From assembly GCA_040902725.1 (NCBI GenBank), contig JBBDWU010000021.1:1-38172 (forward strand): 38,172 nt of DNA. The letters are read 5' to 3'. A model generated the notes under the pieces. That model was not told where the DNA came from. It saw only the letters and a program-made list of their open reading frames with translations, and made no database searches. Made by a program: the position numbers and the translations under genes. This stretch comes from JACVRU01 sp040902725 (GTDB lineage: Bacteria; Actinomycetota; Thermoleophilia; Gaiellales; Gaiellaceae). Below, in pieces: positions 29,901-38,172 of the stretch (position 1 is its first letter; the number at the start of each line of letters is the position of its first letter).

Positions 29901-32900
29901 CCCGAGGCCGCCACGGCGCTGCCGACCGTCTCCCTGGACCACCGGACGTACACCTTCACCATCCGCAGCGGCTGGGCGTTCGCCGGCGGCTCGCCGCTCA
30001 CGGCCCAGAGCTACGCGGACGCGATCACCCGCGGGATCAGCACCGCCGTCAACCCCGCGGACTTCGCGGCGTACTCGCTGATCCAGGGGGCGGCCGCGTA
30101 CCGCTCGGGGGAGAGCGCGACGGTGACGGGCGTCTCCGCGGTCGACGACCAGACGCTCCAGATCACACTGACGCAGGCGCACTACGACTTCCTGCACCTC
30201 GTCGCGACGCGCTGGTACTGCCCGGTTCCGCCGGGCACGCCGCACACGCCGCTGCCGTACGTGATCGGCTCCGGCCCGTACACGATCGACAGTTTCTCGA
30301 GCAGCGAGGTCGTCCTCGTCCGGAACGCGTTCTACGGCGGCAGCCGCTCGGCCGACTTCGACTCGATCGAGATCAACGTCGGGGTCGAGCAGGCGCAGGC
30401 GACGGCGCGCGCGCTCGCCGGAGACTCCGACTACGCGGTCAGCTCCGGGAACCTCCAGCCCGACACCGACTCGCTCTTCGACAGCTACGGGCCGGGAGCC
30501 GACCCGCAGCGCTTCTTCGTCAACCCGGGCTCGTTCCAGCAGAACCTCTTCTTCAACACGACCCGGCCCGGACTGAACGACGTCCGCATCCGCCGCGCGA
30601 TCAACATCGCGCTCGACCGGCTCGCCATCCGCACGGCGCTGGCAGGAGGCCAGGTGCACGGCGGGACGCCAACCGACCAGTTCCTGCACGGCGCGCACCC
30701 GGGCTTCCAGAACGTCGGCATCTACGACTTCGCAGGCGACCTCCTGACGGCCGCGGCGCTCGTCGAGGATGCGGGTTACACGCTGGACTCGCCGCTGACG
30801 ATCAACCTGCGGACGACGAGCGGCAATGCCCCTCGCGCGGCAGCGGCCGCACTCATCCGGGACACGCTCGCCCAGATCGGCATCGACGTCGAGATCCAGT
30901 TCTTCAACGCCGGCCAGCTCTTCGGGACGCTGTTGCCGAGCCACGACTTCGACATGACGCTGTTCGCCTGGGTCGGCGGCGGTCAGACCGGCGCTTTCGT
31001 GAAGACGGTCTTCGGGACGGGCGGCGCGAACAACTTCTCGGCCTTCTCGGACGGGGACGTCGACGGGCAGATCGCCGCGGCGCTGACGGGCGTCCCGCCG
31101 GACGGCGACGCGGCCTGGGCCGCGCTCGACGAGACGCTCTCCCGCGACTACGCGCCGGGCGCCGGCCTGATGACCGGCAATGACCGCGACCTCTTCTCCG
31201 AGCGGGTCGCCTGCCAGGCGCACAACCCCGCCTACGGCATGAGCCTCGCCGCGCTCTGCCCGGCGGCCACGACCTACGTCGTCACGAACACGAACGACAG
31301 CGGCGCCGGCTCGCTGCGGCAGGCGCTCCTCGACTCGAACGCCGACGAGGGCCCCGGAAACATCGTCTTCGACATCCCCGGTACGGGGGTGCAGACGATC
31401 CTGCCGCTGTCGCCGCTACCGCTCATCACGGACGAGGTGCGCATCGACGGGTTCACGCAGCCGGGCGCGCAGCCGCACACGCCGACCGAAGGCTCCACCG
31501 GGCTCGAGAACGCCGTGCTGCTGATCCAGATCAACAACACGAACGTGCCGTCGTCGCCGGTGCTCGAGATCACCGGCGCGGACAGCGTCGTCCGCGGCCT
31601 CGTCCTCAACCGCGGCATCTACGGGCTCGCGCTCGCAGGCGCCGCCGCGACGGGGAACGTCGTGCGGGACAACTTCATCGGCACGAACCCCGCGGGCACG
31701 GAAGCCCGAACCAACGGCATCTACGGCGTGATCGCCCGCGACGGCGCGTCCGGCAACACGATTCGCGACAACCTGATCTCCGGCAACGTCGGCAGCCAGG
31801 GTGACAACGGCAACGGGGTCGGCCTCGCGCTCGGCGCCCACGACAACACGGTCACCGGCAACTGGATCGGCACCCAGAAGAACGGCATCGACACGCTGCC
31901 GAACTCGACCGGCGTGATCGTCCTCAGCGGCGCCCACGACAACTTCGTCGGCGGCGCGAGCTTCCCGAGCAACTTCATCGTCGGCAACTCCGGCGAGGGC
32001 GTCCGCGTGCAGCAGACCGGGACGGACGACAACACGATCCGCAACAACTTCATCGGCGTCACCTGGCTCCTCTCGGAGGAGGACCGGCGAGACGTCGGCA
32101 ACGGCGGTCCCGGCGTGCAGGTGATCGAGGCCGGCGGCACCCAGATCGTCGGCAACACGATCGCGAACAACGGCGGGCCAGGGGTGAGCGTCCTGTTCGA
32201 CGCGACGGGCACGACGATCCAGAGCCGGATCCGGAACAGCGGCGGGCTCGGGATCGACCTGGGCGGCGACGGCGTCACGCCCAACGACCCGCTCGACGCC
32301 GACGGCAGCCCGAACCACCTCCAGAACTTCCCGCAGCTCACGAGCGCCGAGCAGGCGGCCGCCGGCGACCCGGTCTCCCTCGCCGGCATCCTCGAGTCGG
32401 CGCCGGGCCAGGTCTACACGATCCAGCTCTTCCAGAGCCCGCTCTGCGACCCGTCGGGCTTCGGCGAGGGCCAGACGATCAGGGGCCCGCTCTCGGTGAC
32501 GACCGACGGCACCGGCATGGCGACCTTCACCCACTCGTACACGCCGAACGCCGGCGAGGATCCGACCGGCCAGTTCGTCACCGCGACCGCGACCGACGCC
32601 GCCGGCAACACCTCTGAGTTCTCCGCGTGCGAGCCCGTGCTGGCGCCCGGCGGCGCCGCCCAGGTCCTCGCGCTCACGGCCGACCAGGCGAGCGCCGGCG
32701 TCGGCGCCGCGAGCGTGCCGCTCTCCTCGGTGCCGCCCGCGCTCTTCCCGATCTTCGCCGGCGCGCCGCAGGCCGCGCCGATCCCGAACTCGGCGGTCGG
32801 TGCGGCACCGATCCCGAACAGCCCGATCCCGAACTCCCCGATCCCCAACAGCCCGATTCCGAACAGCCCGATCCCGAACTCGCCGATCCCGAACTCGGGC

Positions 32901-35900
32901 CTCGGCGGCGTCCCCGACTCCGTCCTCGACAAGATCCTGCTCTCCTCGCTGCCGGGCGTCGACTGGCACTTCATCCTCGGCACGGCGGCCCCGCTCCAGA
33001 CGCTGAGCCTGCTCGACGTGCGCGAGAACCCGACCTGGTGGGCCAACCTCAGCTCGCGCACGGTCGGCCAGCTCGGGCTCGAGCAGACGGTGTTCCGCAG
33101 CGCGCGCTTCCTCTCCTTCTTCTTCGGCGCCATCACGCTCGACCGCATCCCGCCCTACACTCAGGCGGCCTGGTGCGCGCAGCTGGCGAGCTGCGCGGGT
33201 GTGGACGTCACCGAGACGACGATCCTCGGGGTCGACCTCGCCGGCTACATGCCCGACTTCAGCGCGCTCGGCAACGTCACGATCGGCCAGATCCACGACG
33301 GCGACCTCGCCTCCTCGCCGATCCCGAACTCGCCGATCCCGAACTCGCCGATCCCCAACAGCGCGATCCTCCAGACCACCCTTTCGTCGGTCGTGATCGG
33401 GAGCCTGCCGATCCCGAACAGCGTCGTCGACTGCTCCAAGCTCGGCGCCGACTGCCTGACGAAGACGCTCGGCGACGCCGCCCGCGCGGGCGCCATCCTG
33501 AGCACCGCAACCTGGGCGAACGTGCTCGCGGTGCTCGGCGACCGCGAGATGGCCGAGTTCGTGACCGCCTACATCGGGCTCGCCAACCTGCCCTGGGAAT
33601 CGTGGCCGATCGACGGCTTCCAGTCGTTCGCCGGCACCGGGGAGAGCATCGACTACCACGTGGACGCCTCGATCGTCTGCCCGGCCGCCGCGACGACGAC
33701 CGTGAACGTCCTGCTCGGACACGGCTTCCTCGTCACGCCCGGGTCGAGCCGGCTTCGGATCGGCGCGACCGGGCTGCCGCAGCCGATTGCGAACCCGGCG
33801 ACGAGCCCGACGACGGGAGCGACCTGGACGCTCGGCAGCCTCAGCTGCCCGTTCGGCGCGCGCTTCCTGCCGGTACGGATCGACTTCGACGGCCTGCCCG
33901 GCTTCCGCCTCGGCACGTTGCGCTCGAGCGTCAACCTGACGGGCGGCTCCTTCACGAAGAGCGCGACCGGCCAGGCGCCGGTGACCGTGGTCCAGAACGG
34001 CGAGATCGACGACGACCCGGCCGCGGCGCCGCTGATGGCCAAGGACACGCTGATCGTCGGCAGCATCCCGGCCGGCGACCGGCTCGACGCGCGCCGCTTC
34101 GCCCTCGAGGGCCTCGCGCCCGGCACCGTCGTCCAGGTCTACCTCCGCCCGCCCGCGGGCACCGACCTCGACCTCTTCCTCTCGAAGCCGGCGCAGCAGA
34201 CGCTGCTGTCGAGCCCGATCCCGAACAGCCCGATCCCGAACTCCCCGATCCCGAACAGCCCCCTCGAGGACCCAGGCACGTCGGTGAACACGCGCTCGTC
34301 GAACCTCCCGCCCGAGGGCCTCGCCGACGCTCCGATCCCGAACAGCGAGATCTCGAGCTCCTCGATCAGCCGCAGCGACGAGGTCGAGGTGGCGCGCGTG
34401 GTCGTCAACCAGGGCGACACCGGGCCGCTGAAGATCGTCGTCGCCGGCTACAACGGCGCCTACAGCGCCGACCCGTACACGCTCCGCGTCAAGGTGATCG
34501 CGCCGCCGGTGCTGCCCGGCTGCGACCCCAGGGCGTTCTCGTTCACGGGCACGACGGGAACTCTACCGGTGGGCGTCCCGTCCGGCACGAAGGCGCTGTT
34601 CCTGATCAACCGCTCGAGCCTGGAGAAGACGTACGGCGCCGCGGCCGTGGGCACGCTGCGCACGAAGCTGGCGGAGGTCGCCGGGCGCCCCGAGGTGCTC
34701 GGGCAGGTGGTCGAGATCGACGGCGACGCGGGGGTGCGCGCGGCCAAGACCGCCTGGGACGCCGATCCGTGCTCCATACAGAAGGCGAACGACTACGTGA
34801 AGGAGATCAACGAGCTGCTGGCCGGCTACCGGGCGGCACTGGCCGGTCTCGAGAGCATCACGATCGTCGGCTCCGACGAGCAGATCGCGATGGCCCGGGT
34901 ACCCGACCTCGTGGCCGACACGAACGAGAGCACCGCCGCCCCCGACCTCGCCTTCACGACCGTCGGGGGAACGAAGTCGAACGCGCTCTACGCGGCGCTC
35001 GCGACCGGGCACGTGCTCACCGACGCCGCCTACGGCGCCTCCACCAAGATCGCGTTCCTCGGCCGCGAGCTCTACCTCGAGGAGGACGCGGTCGGCCGGC
35101 TGGTGGAGACGCCGGCCGAGATCACCGCCGTGCTCCAGCAGTACGTCGACTCGCAGGGGCTGCTCGACCTCCAGAGCGCCTTCACGACCGGCTACGACTT
35201 CATGCAGGACGGCGCGCAGGAGATCGACGACGCCTTCGGCGACGTCGTCGGCGCGGCCAACGCCGACTCGGCGATCAGCAACCTGTGGGGCCCGAGCACC
35301 CTCAGCGGCAGGCTCTCCGGCGCGGTGGCCGGGCCCGACCTCTTCGCGCCGAACGCGCACATGAACCACTACCAGCTCCTGCCGGCGACCTCGGCGCTCT
35401 CCGACCTGCTCTCCACCGCGCTCCTGCCGCCTGCCTCGGGCCCGCCGCAGTTCCCCGGCGCAGTCATCCTCACCATCGGCTGCCACGCCGGCCTGAACGT
35501 CTCCAACACGCTCCCGGCGGGAGGCACGCCCGGGGCGCTGCGGGACTGGGCGCAGGGCTTCCTCCAGAACCGCACGGCCGTGTACGTCGCCAACACCGGC
35601 TACGGCTACGGCCACTACGAGGCGGTCGCGCTCTCCGAGCGGCTGTTCGCGCTGCTGGCGCAGAACCTCGCCGGGAGCGCCACGCTGGGCGAGGCCTGGG
35701 TGGACGCGAAGCAGGAGTACTTCGCCACGATGGGCGCCTACGACGTCTACGACGAGAAGGCGCTGATCGAGGCGACGTTCTACGGGCTGCCGTTCTGGCG
35801 GCTCGACAGCGGCACGGTCGCGTCGCTCGCCAGCGACGGCGGCTCGGCGGCCTCGGCCCCCTCGCTCGCGCTCGATCCGCTCGGCTCGGGCCTCCAGGTG

Positions 35901-37331
35901 GCGAGCCACTCGACGACGCCGGTGCTGACCCGGAACGACGTGCCCGGCCGCGGCTCGTACTGGACGCCCCCGGACGGCGACGTCGAGTTCCACCACCGCC
36001 GGTCGCTCCAGCCGCGCCTGACCTTCCCCTTCGAGACGGCGGGCCCGCTGTCGGCGCACGGCGTGCGTCTGCGCGCTCTCTCGACCGGCGACGTCACCGG
36101 GGTCGACCCGCTCTACGGCAACGCGACGATCGCCAACAGCGACCGCGAGCCCGAACCGAACATCGTCGACACCTTCTGGCCGGCGAGCCCGATCAGCCTG
36201 CACCGGCTGCCGGGCGGCGACGCGCGCGTCGTCTTCGTCGCCGGGCAGTCGCGCCCGGACGACGTCCAGCGCCTCTTCACGCACGCGGCCTTCGACGTCC
36301 TCTACTCGTCGAGCTCCGACCGGACGCCGCCGGAGATCGTCGGCGCGGGCGCCGTCTTCGGGGCGAGCGCGACCTTCTGGGTGCAGACGCGCGGCGGGGC
36401 GGTGCGCGGGTTCGTGCTCTACACCACCGGCGCCTCGGCCTGGACGTTCCTGCAGCTCCAGCCGGTGGCCGGTACGCCGGGTCTCTTCTCCGCGACCGCG
36501 CCGGGCGTGTCCGGAAGCGACGTGGAGTTTGCGGCCGGGGTCGAGGACGGCGCCGGCAACGTCGGCTACATCTTCAACAAGGGCGCCCTGTTGACGCCGG
36601 TGCAGCCGCAGCAGGCCGAGGTGACGATCTCGATCACTTCGCCGGCGAACGGCAGCGCGATCCCGCTCGGCGCCACGGTCATCGCGGCCTACGGCTGCGC
36701 CAGCCCCGCCGGCATCAGCAGCTGCACGGGCCCCGTGCCGGTCGGCGGGACGGTCGACACCACCACGCCGGGCGTCCGCACCTTCACCGTCCACGGGACC
36801 GACCTGGCCGGGAACACGGCCACGCGCACCAGCTCCTACCGGGTCTCCCCCGGCCCCCGCTCGGACAAGCAGGAGGTGCTCGCCGCTGTCGAGGCGCTGC
36901 TCGCGAGCGCGACGAGGCCCCAGGACGCGTCCAAGCTCAACCACGCGGCCGCAAGCCTTCGCCAGGCGCTCGAGCCCGGGCTCTGGATCGGCGGCAGCCG
37001 CCTGGCGGCGAAGGACGGCGGGAAGGTGTTCGACCTGGAGAAGCAGGCGGTCGACCAGCTCCAGGCGATCCAGCACGACAAGAAGGCTGCGATCCCGGCC
37101 GCGACGCTACAGCCGCTGATCGAGACGCTGGTGGCAGCCGGCCGGGTGCTCGCGGAGACTGCGATCGCAGACGCGCTCGCGACGCCCAACGCCGATCCGA
37201 AGAAGGTCCAGCAAGCGCAGGAACACCTCGCGGACGCGTCGGCCCTGACCGCCGACGGCCGCTACGGCGCCGCGATCGAGCGCTACAAGCAGGCCTGGAA
37301 GAAGGCGCAGGACGCCGTCAAGAAGGCCTGA
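23927..37331 (+). CDS. Giant secreted multidomain protein with PIPNS repeats, binding-protein and C25-like domains
   Basis: About 4,460 residues, broken only by the 10-N gap at 25476; the frame changes across it because the gap length is not real. GTG 23927 follows GGGAGG by six bases; a signal peptide ends at SARA (cut near 24004). In order, by base: CBM9-like domain (24004-24590), Calx-beta (24604-24935), beta-helix with choice-of-anchor-Q-type end NGGPTQTRLPALASPAIDAG (24950-25775), beta-propeller (26200-27150), poly-Pro linker, five repeats of about 155 residues (27186-29491), Ig-like domain (29497-29745), family-5 extracellular solute-binding domain (29757-31266), second beta-helix starting VVTNTNDSGAGSLRQAL (31276-32340), PIPNS-rich zone (32778-34346), C25/caspase-like domain with AILTIG-type strand and GCHAGLNV (34512-35820; Cys codon 35481, candidate His codons 35358 and 35367), Ig-like region, and a Lys-rich helical tail (36858-37328). 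No LPXTG or C-terminal membrane anchor is seen. A surface degradation or adhesion machine is plausible but inferred. Confidence 0.8.
25476..25503. other. Assembly gap (10 N) followed by a low-complexity C run
   Basis: Ten Ns are followed by a run of Cs interrupted by one G. The frames on the two sides are out of phase; with the flanks as given, the true gap must be a multiple of three. The beta-helix text reads NTIVAGN before the gap and DC then GSNNNLT after it, as expected for one continuous domain, so little coding sequence is probably missing. The C run would encode an improbable proline stretch and may be a sequencing artefact. Confidence 0.85.
27186..29491 (+). repeat. Five tandem copies of a roughly 155-residue extracellular domain
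   Basis: Copies start at 27186, 27636, 28101, 28572 and 29040, a period of 450-471 bases. Each opens with a variant of IHASHTSDFVFLGGW, has a central GNAHLNRDVHGQDI-like turn, then a segment ending TVSGTAP with the REVQVFV strand, and closes on DGDGDRSRADV. The copies have diverged at DNA level but keep the motif order, so they are old duplications under protein-level selection. Each unit appears to hold two beta-sandwich halves. I do not recognise a named family. Confidence 0.8.
32778..32897 (+). repeat. PIPNS pentapeptide repeat zone 1 (seven units)
   Basis: One unit at 32778-32792, then six consecutive 15-base units at 32808-32897. All encode Pro-Ile-Pro-Asn-Ser exactly. The codons vary (ATC/ATT, CCG/CCC, TCG/TCC/AGC), so the peptide rather than the DNA is conserved. 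Confidence 0.9.
33318..33422 (+). repeat. PIPNS pentapeptide repeat zone 2 (three units plus one)
   Basis: Three consecutive units at 33318-33362 and a single unit at 33408-33422, separated by a 15-residue segment ending VVIGSL. The zone lies about 420 bases after zone 1, across a Cys-containing region with two cysteine pairs nearby. Confidence 0.9.
34215..34346 (+). repeat. PIPNS pentapeptide repeat zone 3 (three units plus one)
   Basis: Three consecutive units at 34215-34259 and one at 34332-34346, directly before the C25-like domain. It follows a segment (TDLDLFLSKPAQQ) that resembles bacterial pre-peptidase C-terminal domains, so the zone could be a spacer between that and the protease-like domain. 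Confidence 0.88.
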
Positions 37332-37337
37332 GCGCGG

Positions 37338-37736
37338 CTAGGAGGCGAGGCGCTTGGCGAGCGCCTCGAGCAACTTCCAGGCGATGCTCGCGTTCGTTTC
37401 GACGAGCGGCCGGAATTCCCACGAGGTGAGCCCGAGCGCGGAGATGTCGCTCTCGGCGGTGACCGTAGCGGTGCGCGCGGCCTCGGCGATCAAAGCGATC
37501 TCGCCGAAGTAGTCGCCGGGGCCGAGCCGGGCGACCTCCTTGCCGTCCACCTCGACGCTCGCCTCGCCTTCCTCGATCACGAAGAAGCCGACGCCCGACT
37601 GGCCCTCCGTGGCGATGACCTGTCCGGCGGAGAAGCGGCGCTCCTTCATCGTGTTCGCGATGTCCTTGAGGTCGCGGCGCTCGACATCGGCGAAGAGCGG
37701 GACCTTCTTGAGGAGGTCGATCCGGTTCTCTTCCAT
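37338..37736 (-). CDS. Cyclic-nucleotide-binding domain protein
   Basis: 132 residues from ATG 37736; a TTG at 37754 would add six residues but TAGACT at 37749-37744 makes the ATG start the better choice. The whole protein is one CRP-like beta-barrel with flanking helices: KKVPLFADVERRDLKDIA at the start, then VIATEGQSGVGFFVIEEGEASVEVDG, and the phosphate-binding cassette YFGEIALIAEAARTATV with its Glu and Arg. There is no DNA-binding or output domain, so it likely acts as a soluble receptor subunit. It converges on the giant protein gene, six bases away, and is divergent from tRNA-Ala. Confidence 0.88.
   Translation of the reverse strand: MEENRIDLLKKVPLFADVERRDLKDIANTMKERRFSAGQVIATEGQSGVGFFVIEEGEASVEVDGKEVARLGPGDYFGEIALIAEAARTATVTAESDISALGLTSWEFRPLVETNASIAWKLLEALAKRLAS
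37346..37368. terminator. Inverted repeat between the giant gene and the cyclic-nucleotide-binding gene
   Basis: CGAGGCGCT (37346-37354) pairs with AGCGCCTCG (37360-37368) around TGGCG, a 9-bp perfect stem. It lies 15 bases beyond the giant gene's stop and inside the last codons of the convergent gene. It can serve as terminator for the giant transcript. No T-tract is present. Confidence 0.45.
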
Positions 37737-37743
37737 GCGCGGG

Positions 37744-37749
37744 AGTCTA
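37744..37749 (-). promoter_or_regulatory. Putative leaderless -10 box for the cyclic-nucleotide-binding gene
   Basis: On the minus strand TAGACT lies seven bases before ATG 37736, with no ribosome site between. It is the main reason for preferring this start over the upstream TTG. Confidence 0.45.
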
Positions 37750-37767
37750 AACAAGGCGGCTCGGGTC

Positions 37768-37773
37768 TACACT
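37768..37773 (+). promoter_or_regulatory. Putative -10 box for tRNA-Ala
   Basis: TACACT lies nine bases before the first tRNA base, matching four of six consensus positions. No clear -35 is present 16-18 bases upstream. Confidence 0.4.
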
Positions 37774-37782
37774 GGAGGCGAC

Positions 37783-37855
37783 GGGGCGTTAGCTCAGCTG
37801 GGAGAGCGCCGGCTTTGCAAGCCGGAGGTCGCCGGTTCGATCCCGGCACGCTCCA
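37783..37855 (+). tRNA. tRNA-Ala (anticodon TGC)
   Basis: 73 bases fold as a full cloverleaf. Acceptor GGGGCGT (37783-37789) pairs with ACGCTCC (37848-37854) with one G-U pair; discriminator A is at 37855. The anticodon stem CCGGC/GCCGG encloses loop TTTGCAA with anticodon TGC at 37816-37818. The T-arm contains GGTTCGATCC. CCA is not encoded. The D-arm has the AGCTCAGCTGGGAGAGC consensus. Confidence 0.97.
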
Positions 37856-37910
37856 TCGTCGTCATCGCCGCGTTGAAGGGGTCCGACGCTTTTCGTCGTA
37901 GGCTCTCTTC

Positions 37911-38036
37911 ATGAGCTGGCTATACATCGTTCTCGGCGTCGGCGTCGCGGTTCTCGTTCTGAATCTCGTGTTCGTTTTCCTGCTCGCCCACTTGCGAGCG
38001 GATACACGTTCGAATGCCGAGAGTCAGAACCAATGA
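37911..38036 (+). CDS. 41-residue single-pass membrane peptide
   Basis: ATG 37911 to TGA 38034-38036. Residues 3-28 (WLYIVLGVGVAVLVLNLVFV and on) form one strongly hydrophobic helix, followed by a polar tail with Arg, Asp and Asn/Gln. TAGGCT (37899-37904) lies six bases before the ATG, the same leaderless layout seen before several genes here; no ribosome site is present. Function is unknown and such short frames are easily spurious, but hydrophobicity plus promoter spacing support it. The last 136 bases of the window (38037-38172) show no gene or structured element. Confidence 0.5.
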   Translation: MSWLYIVLGVGVAVLVLNLVFVFLLAHLRADTRSNAESQNQ

Positions 38037-38172
38037 CGACAGCCGCCCTCGACGAGACATAGGCGAGCCCGAGCAGCCCGGAGAGCGGACCGTCGAGAGT
38101 CGCACGTCCGCCAGCTGACTAGCCCGAAGTTCCCGGTACTACTGAAGCGATATCGCCGGCCGTAGCTGGACT

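Noticed and set aside
26529..31223. 1564-residue minus-strand open frame inside the giant gene
   Set aside because: Composition is Arg/Val/Asp-rich antisense of the GC-biased codons; no recognisable motif. Long antisense frames are expected in this GC range.
32778..34346. CRISPR array or tandem DNA repeat
   Set aside because: The 15-base units lie in frame in a coding region, have no unique spacers and vary at synonymous positions.
32627..37429. 1600-residue plus-strand frame overlapping the 3' part of the giant gene
   Set aside because: Out-of-frame shadow with extreme Arg and Pro content; the PIPNS, C25-like and Ig-like matches are all in the other frame.
37540..37914. Plus-strand frame ending in ALAQLGERRLCKPEVAGSI
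   Set aside because: This is the well-known spurious translation of a tRNA-Ala gene; the tRNA fold explains it.
38037..38172. Possible gene at the right edge
   Set aside because: No convincing start, motif or codon bias; only a minus-strand shadow crosses it.

Overview
The window is high-GC DNA with strong GC bias at third codon positions, many GTG starts, stop/start overlaps and few Shine-Dalgarno sequences. Together with gene content (inositol-phosphate synthase, DUF2630, GAF/S8 and cyclase fusions) this points to an uncultured or soil actinobacterium, most likely of the Thermoleophilia (Gaiellales/Solirubrobacterales) type. The placement is inferred from style and content; no rRNA gene is present. 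One 10-N scaffold gap (25476-25485) suggests a draft or metagenome assembly.

Layout. 1-3474 (+): the 3' end of inositol-3-phosphate synthase, a glycosyltransferase-PHP fusion, a uracil-DNA-glycosylase-like protein and a small membrane protein carrying the motifs of presenilin/signal-peptide-peptidase aspartyl proteases. 3478-6221 (-): 23S rRNA uracil methyltransferase, DUF1003 membrane protein, a glutathione-S-transferase-like protein and YjbQ. 6240-9859 (+): a HEXXH metallopeptidase, a winged-helix-like protein and an alpha/beta-hydrolase-adenylate cyclase fusion. 9950-10477 (-): ferritin. 10531-14533 (+): a tightly coupled operon of a cyclic-2,3-diphosphoglycerate-synthetase-like P-loop protein, carbamate kinase, ornithine carbamoyltransferase, rhomboid protease and a minimal metallopeptidase; DUF2630 follows. 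14922-16586 (-): MFS transporter with a C-terminal cyclic-nucleotide-binding domain. 16704-17079 (+): two tandem paralogous, tiny, highly charged proteins built around a DVEAH motif. 17080-18559 (-): a GAF protein and an intracellular-type subtilase. 18716-23841 (-): a four-gene overlapping operon of a giant cyclase-ATPase-TPR signalling protein, an ECF-type sigma factor, an 84-residue protein and a cyclodeaminase-family protein. 23927-37331 (+): a single secreted protein of about 4,460 residues. The end holds a cyclic-nucleotide-binding protein, tRNA-Ala(TGC) and a 41-residue membrane peptide.

The giant secreted protein is the most striking item. It strings together a carbohydrate-binding-like domain, Calx-beta, two right-handed beta-helices, a beta-propeller, five copies of a roughly 155-residue domain, an Ig-like domain, a complete family-5 oligopeptide-binding-protein domain, three zones of PIPNS pentapeptide repeats, a C25/caspase-like domain, a second Ig-like region and a helical tail. 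It is divergently transcribed from the cyclase/sigma operon, which could regulate it (inference).

A second theme is cyclic-nucleotide signalling: two proteins with class III cyclase domains and two with cyclic-nucleotide-binding domains. A third is a recurring promoter layout, TANNNT placed 6 or 7 bases before an ATG/GTG, implying leaderless mRNAs for at least eight genes, including one divergent pair that shares a single 7-base -10 element.
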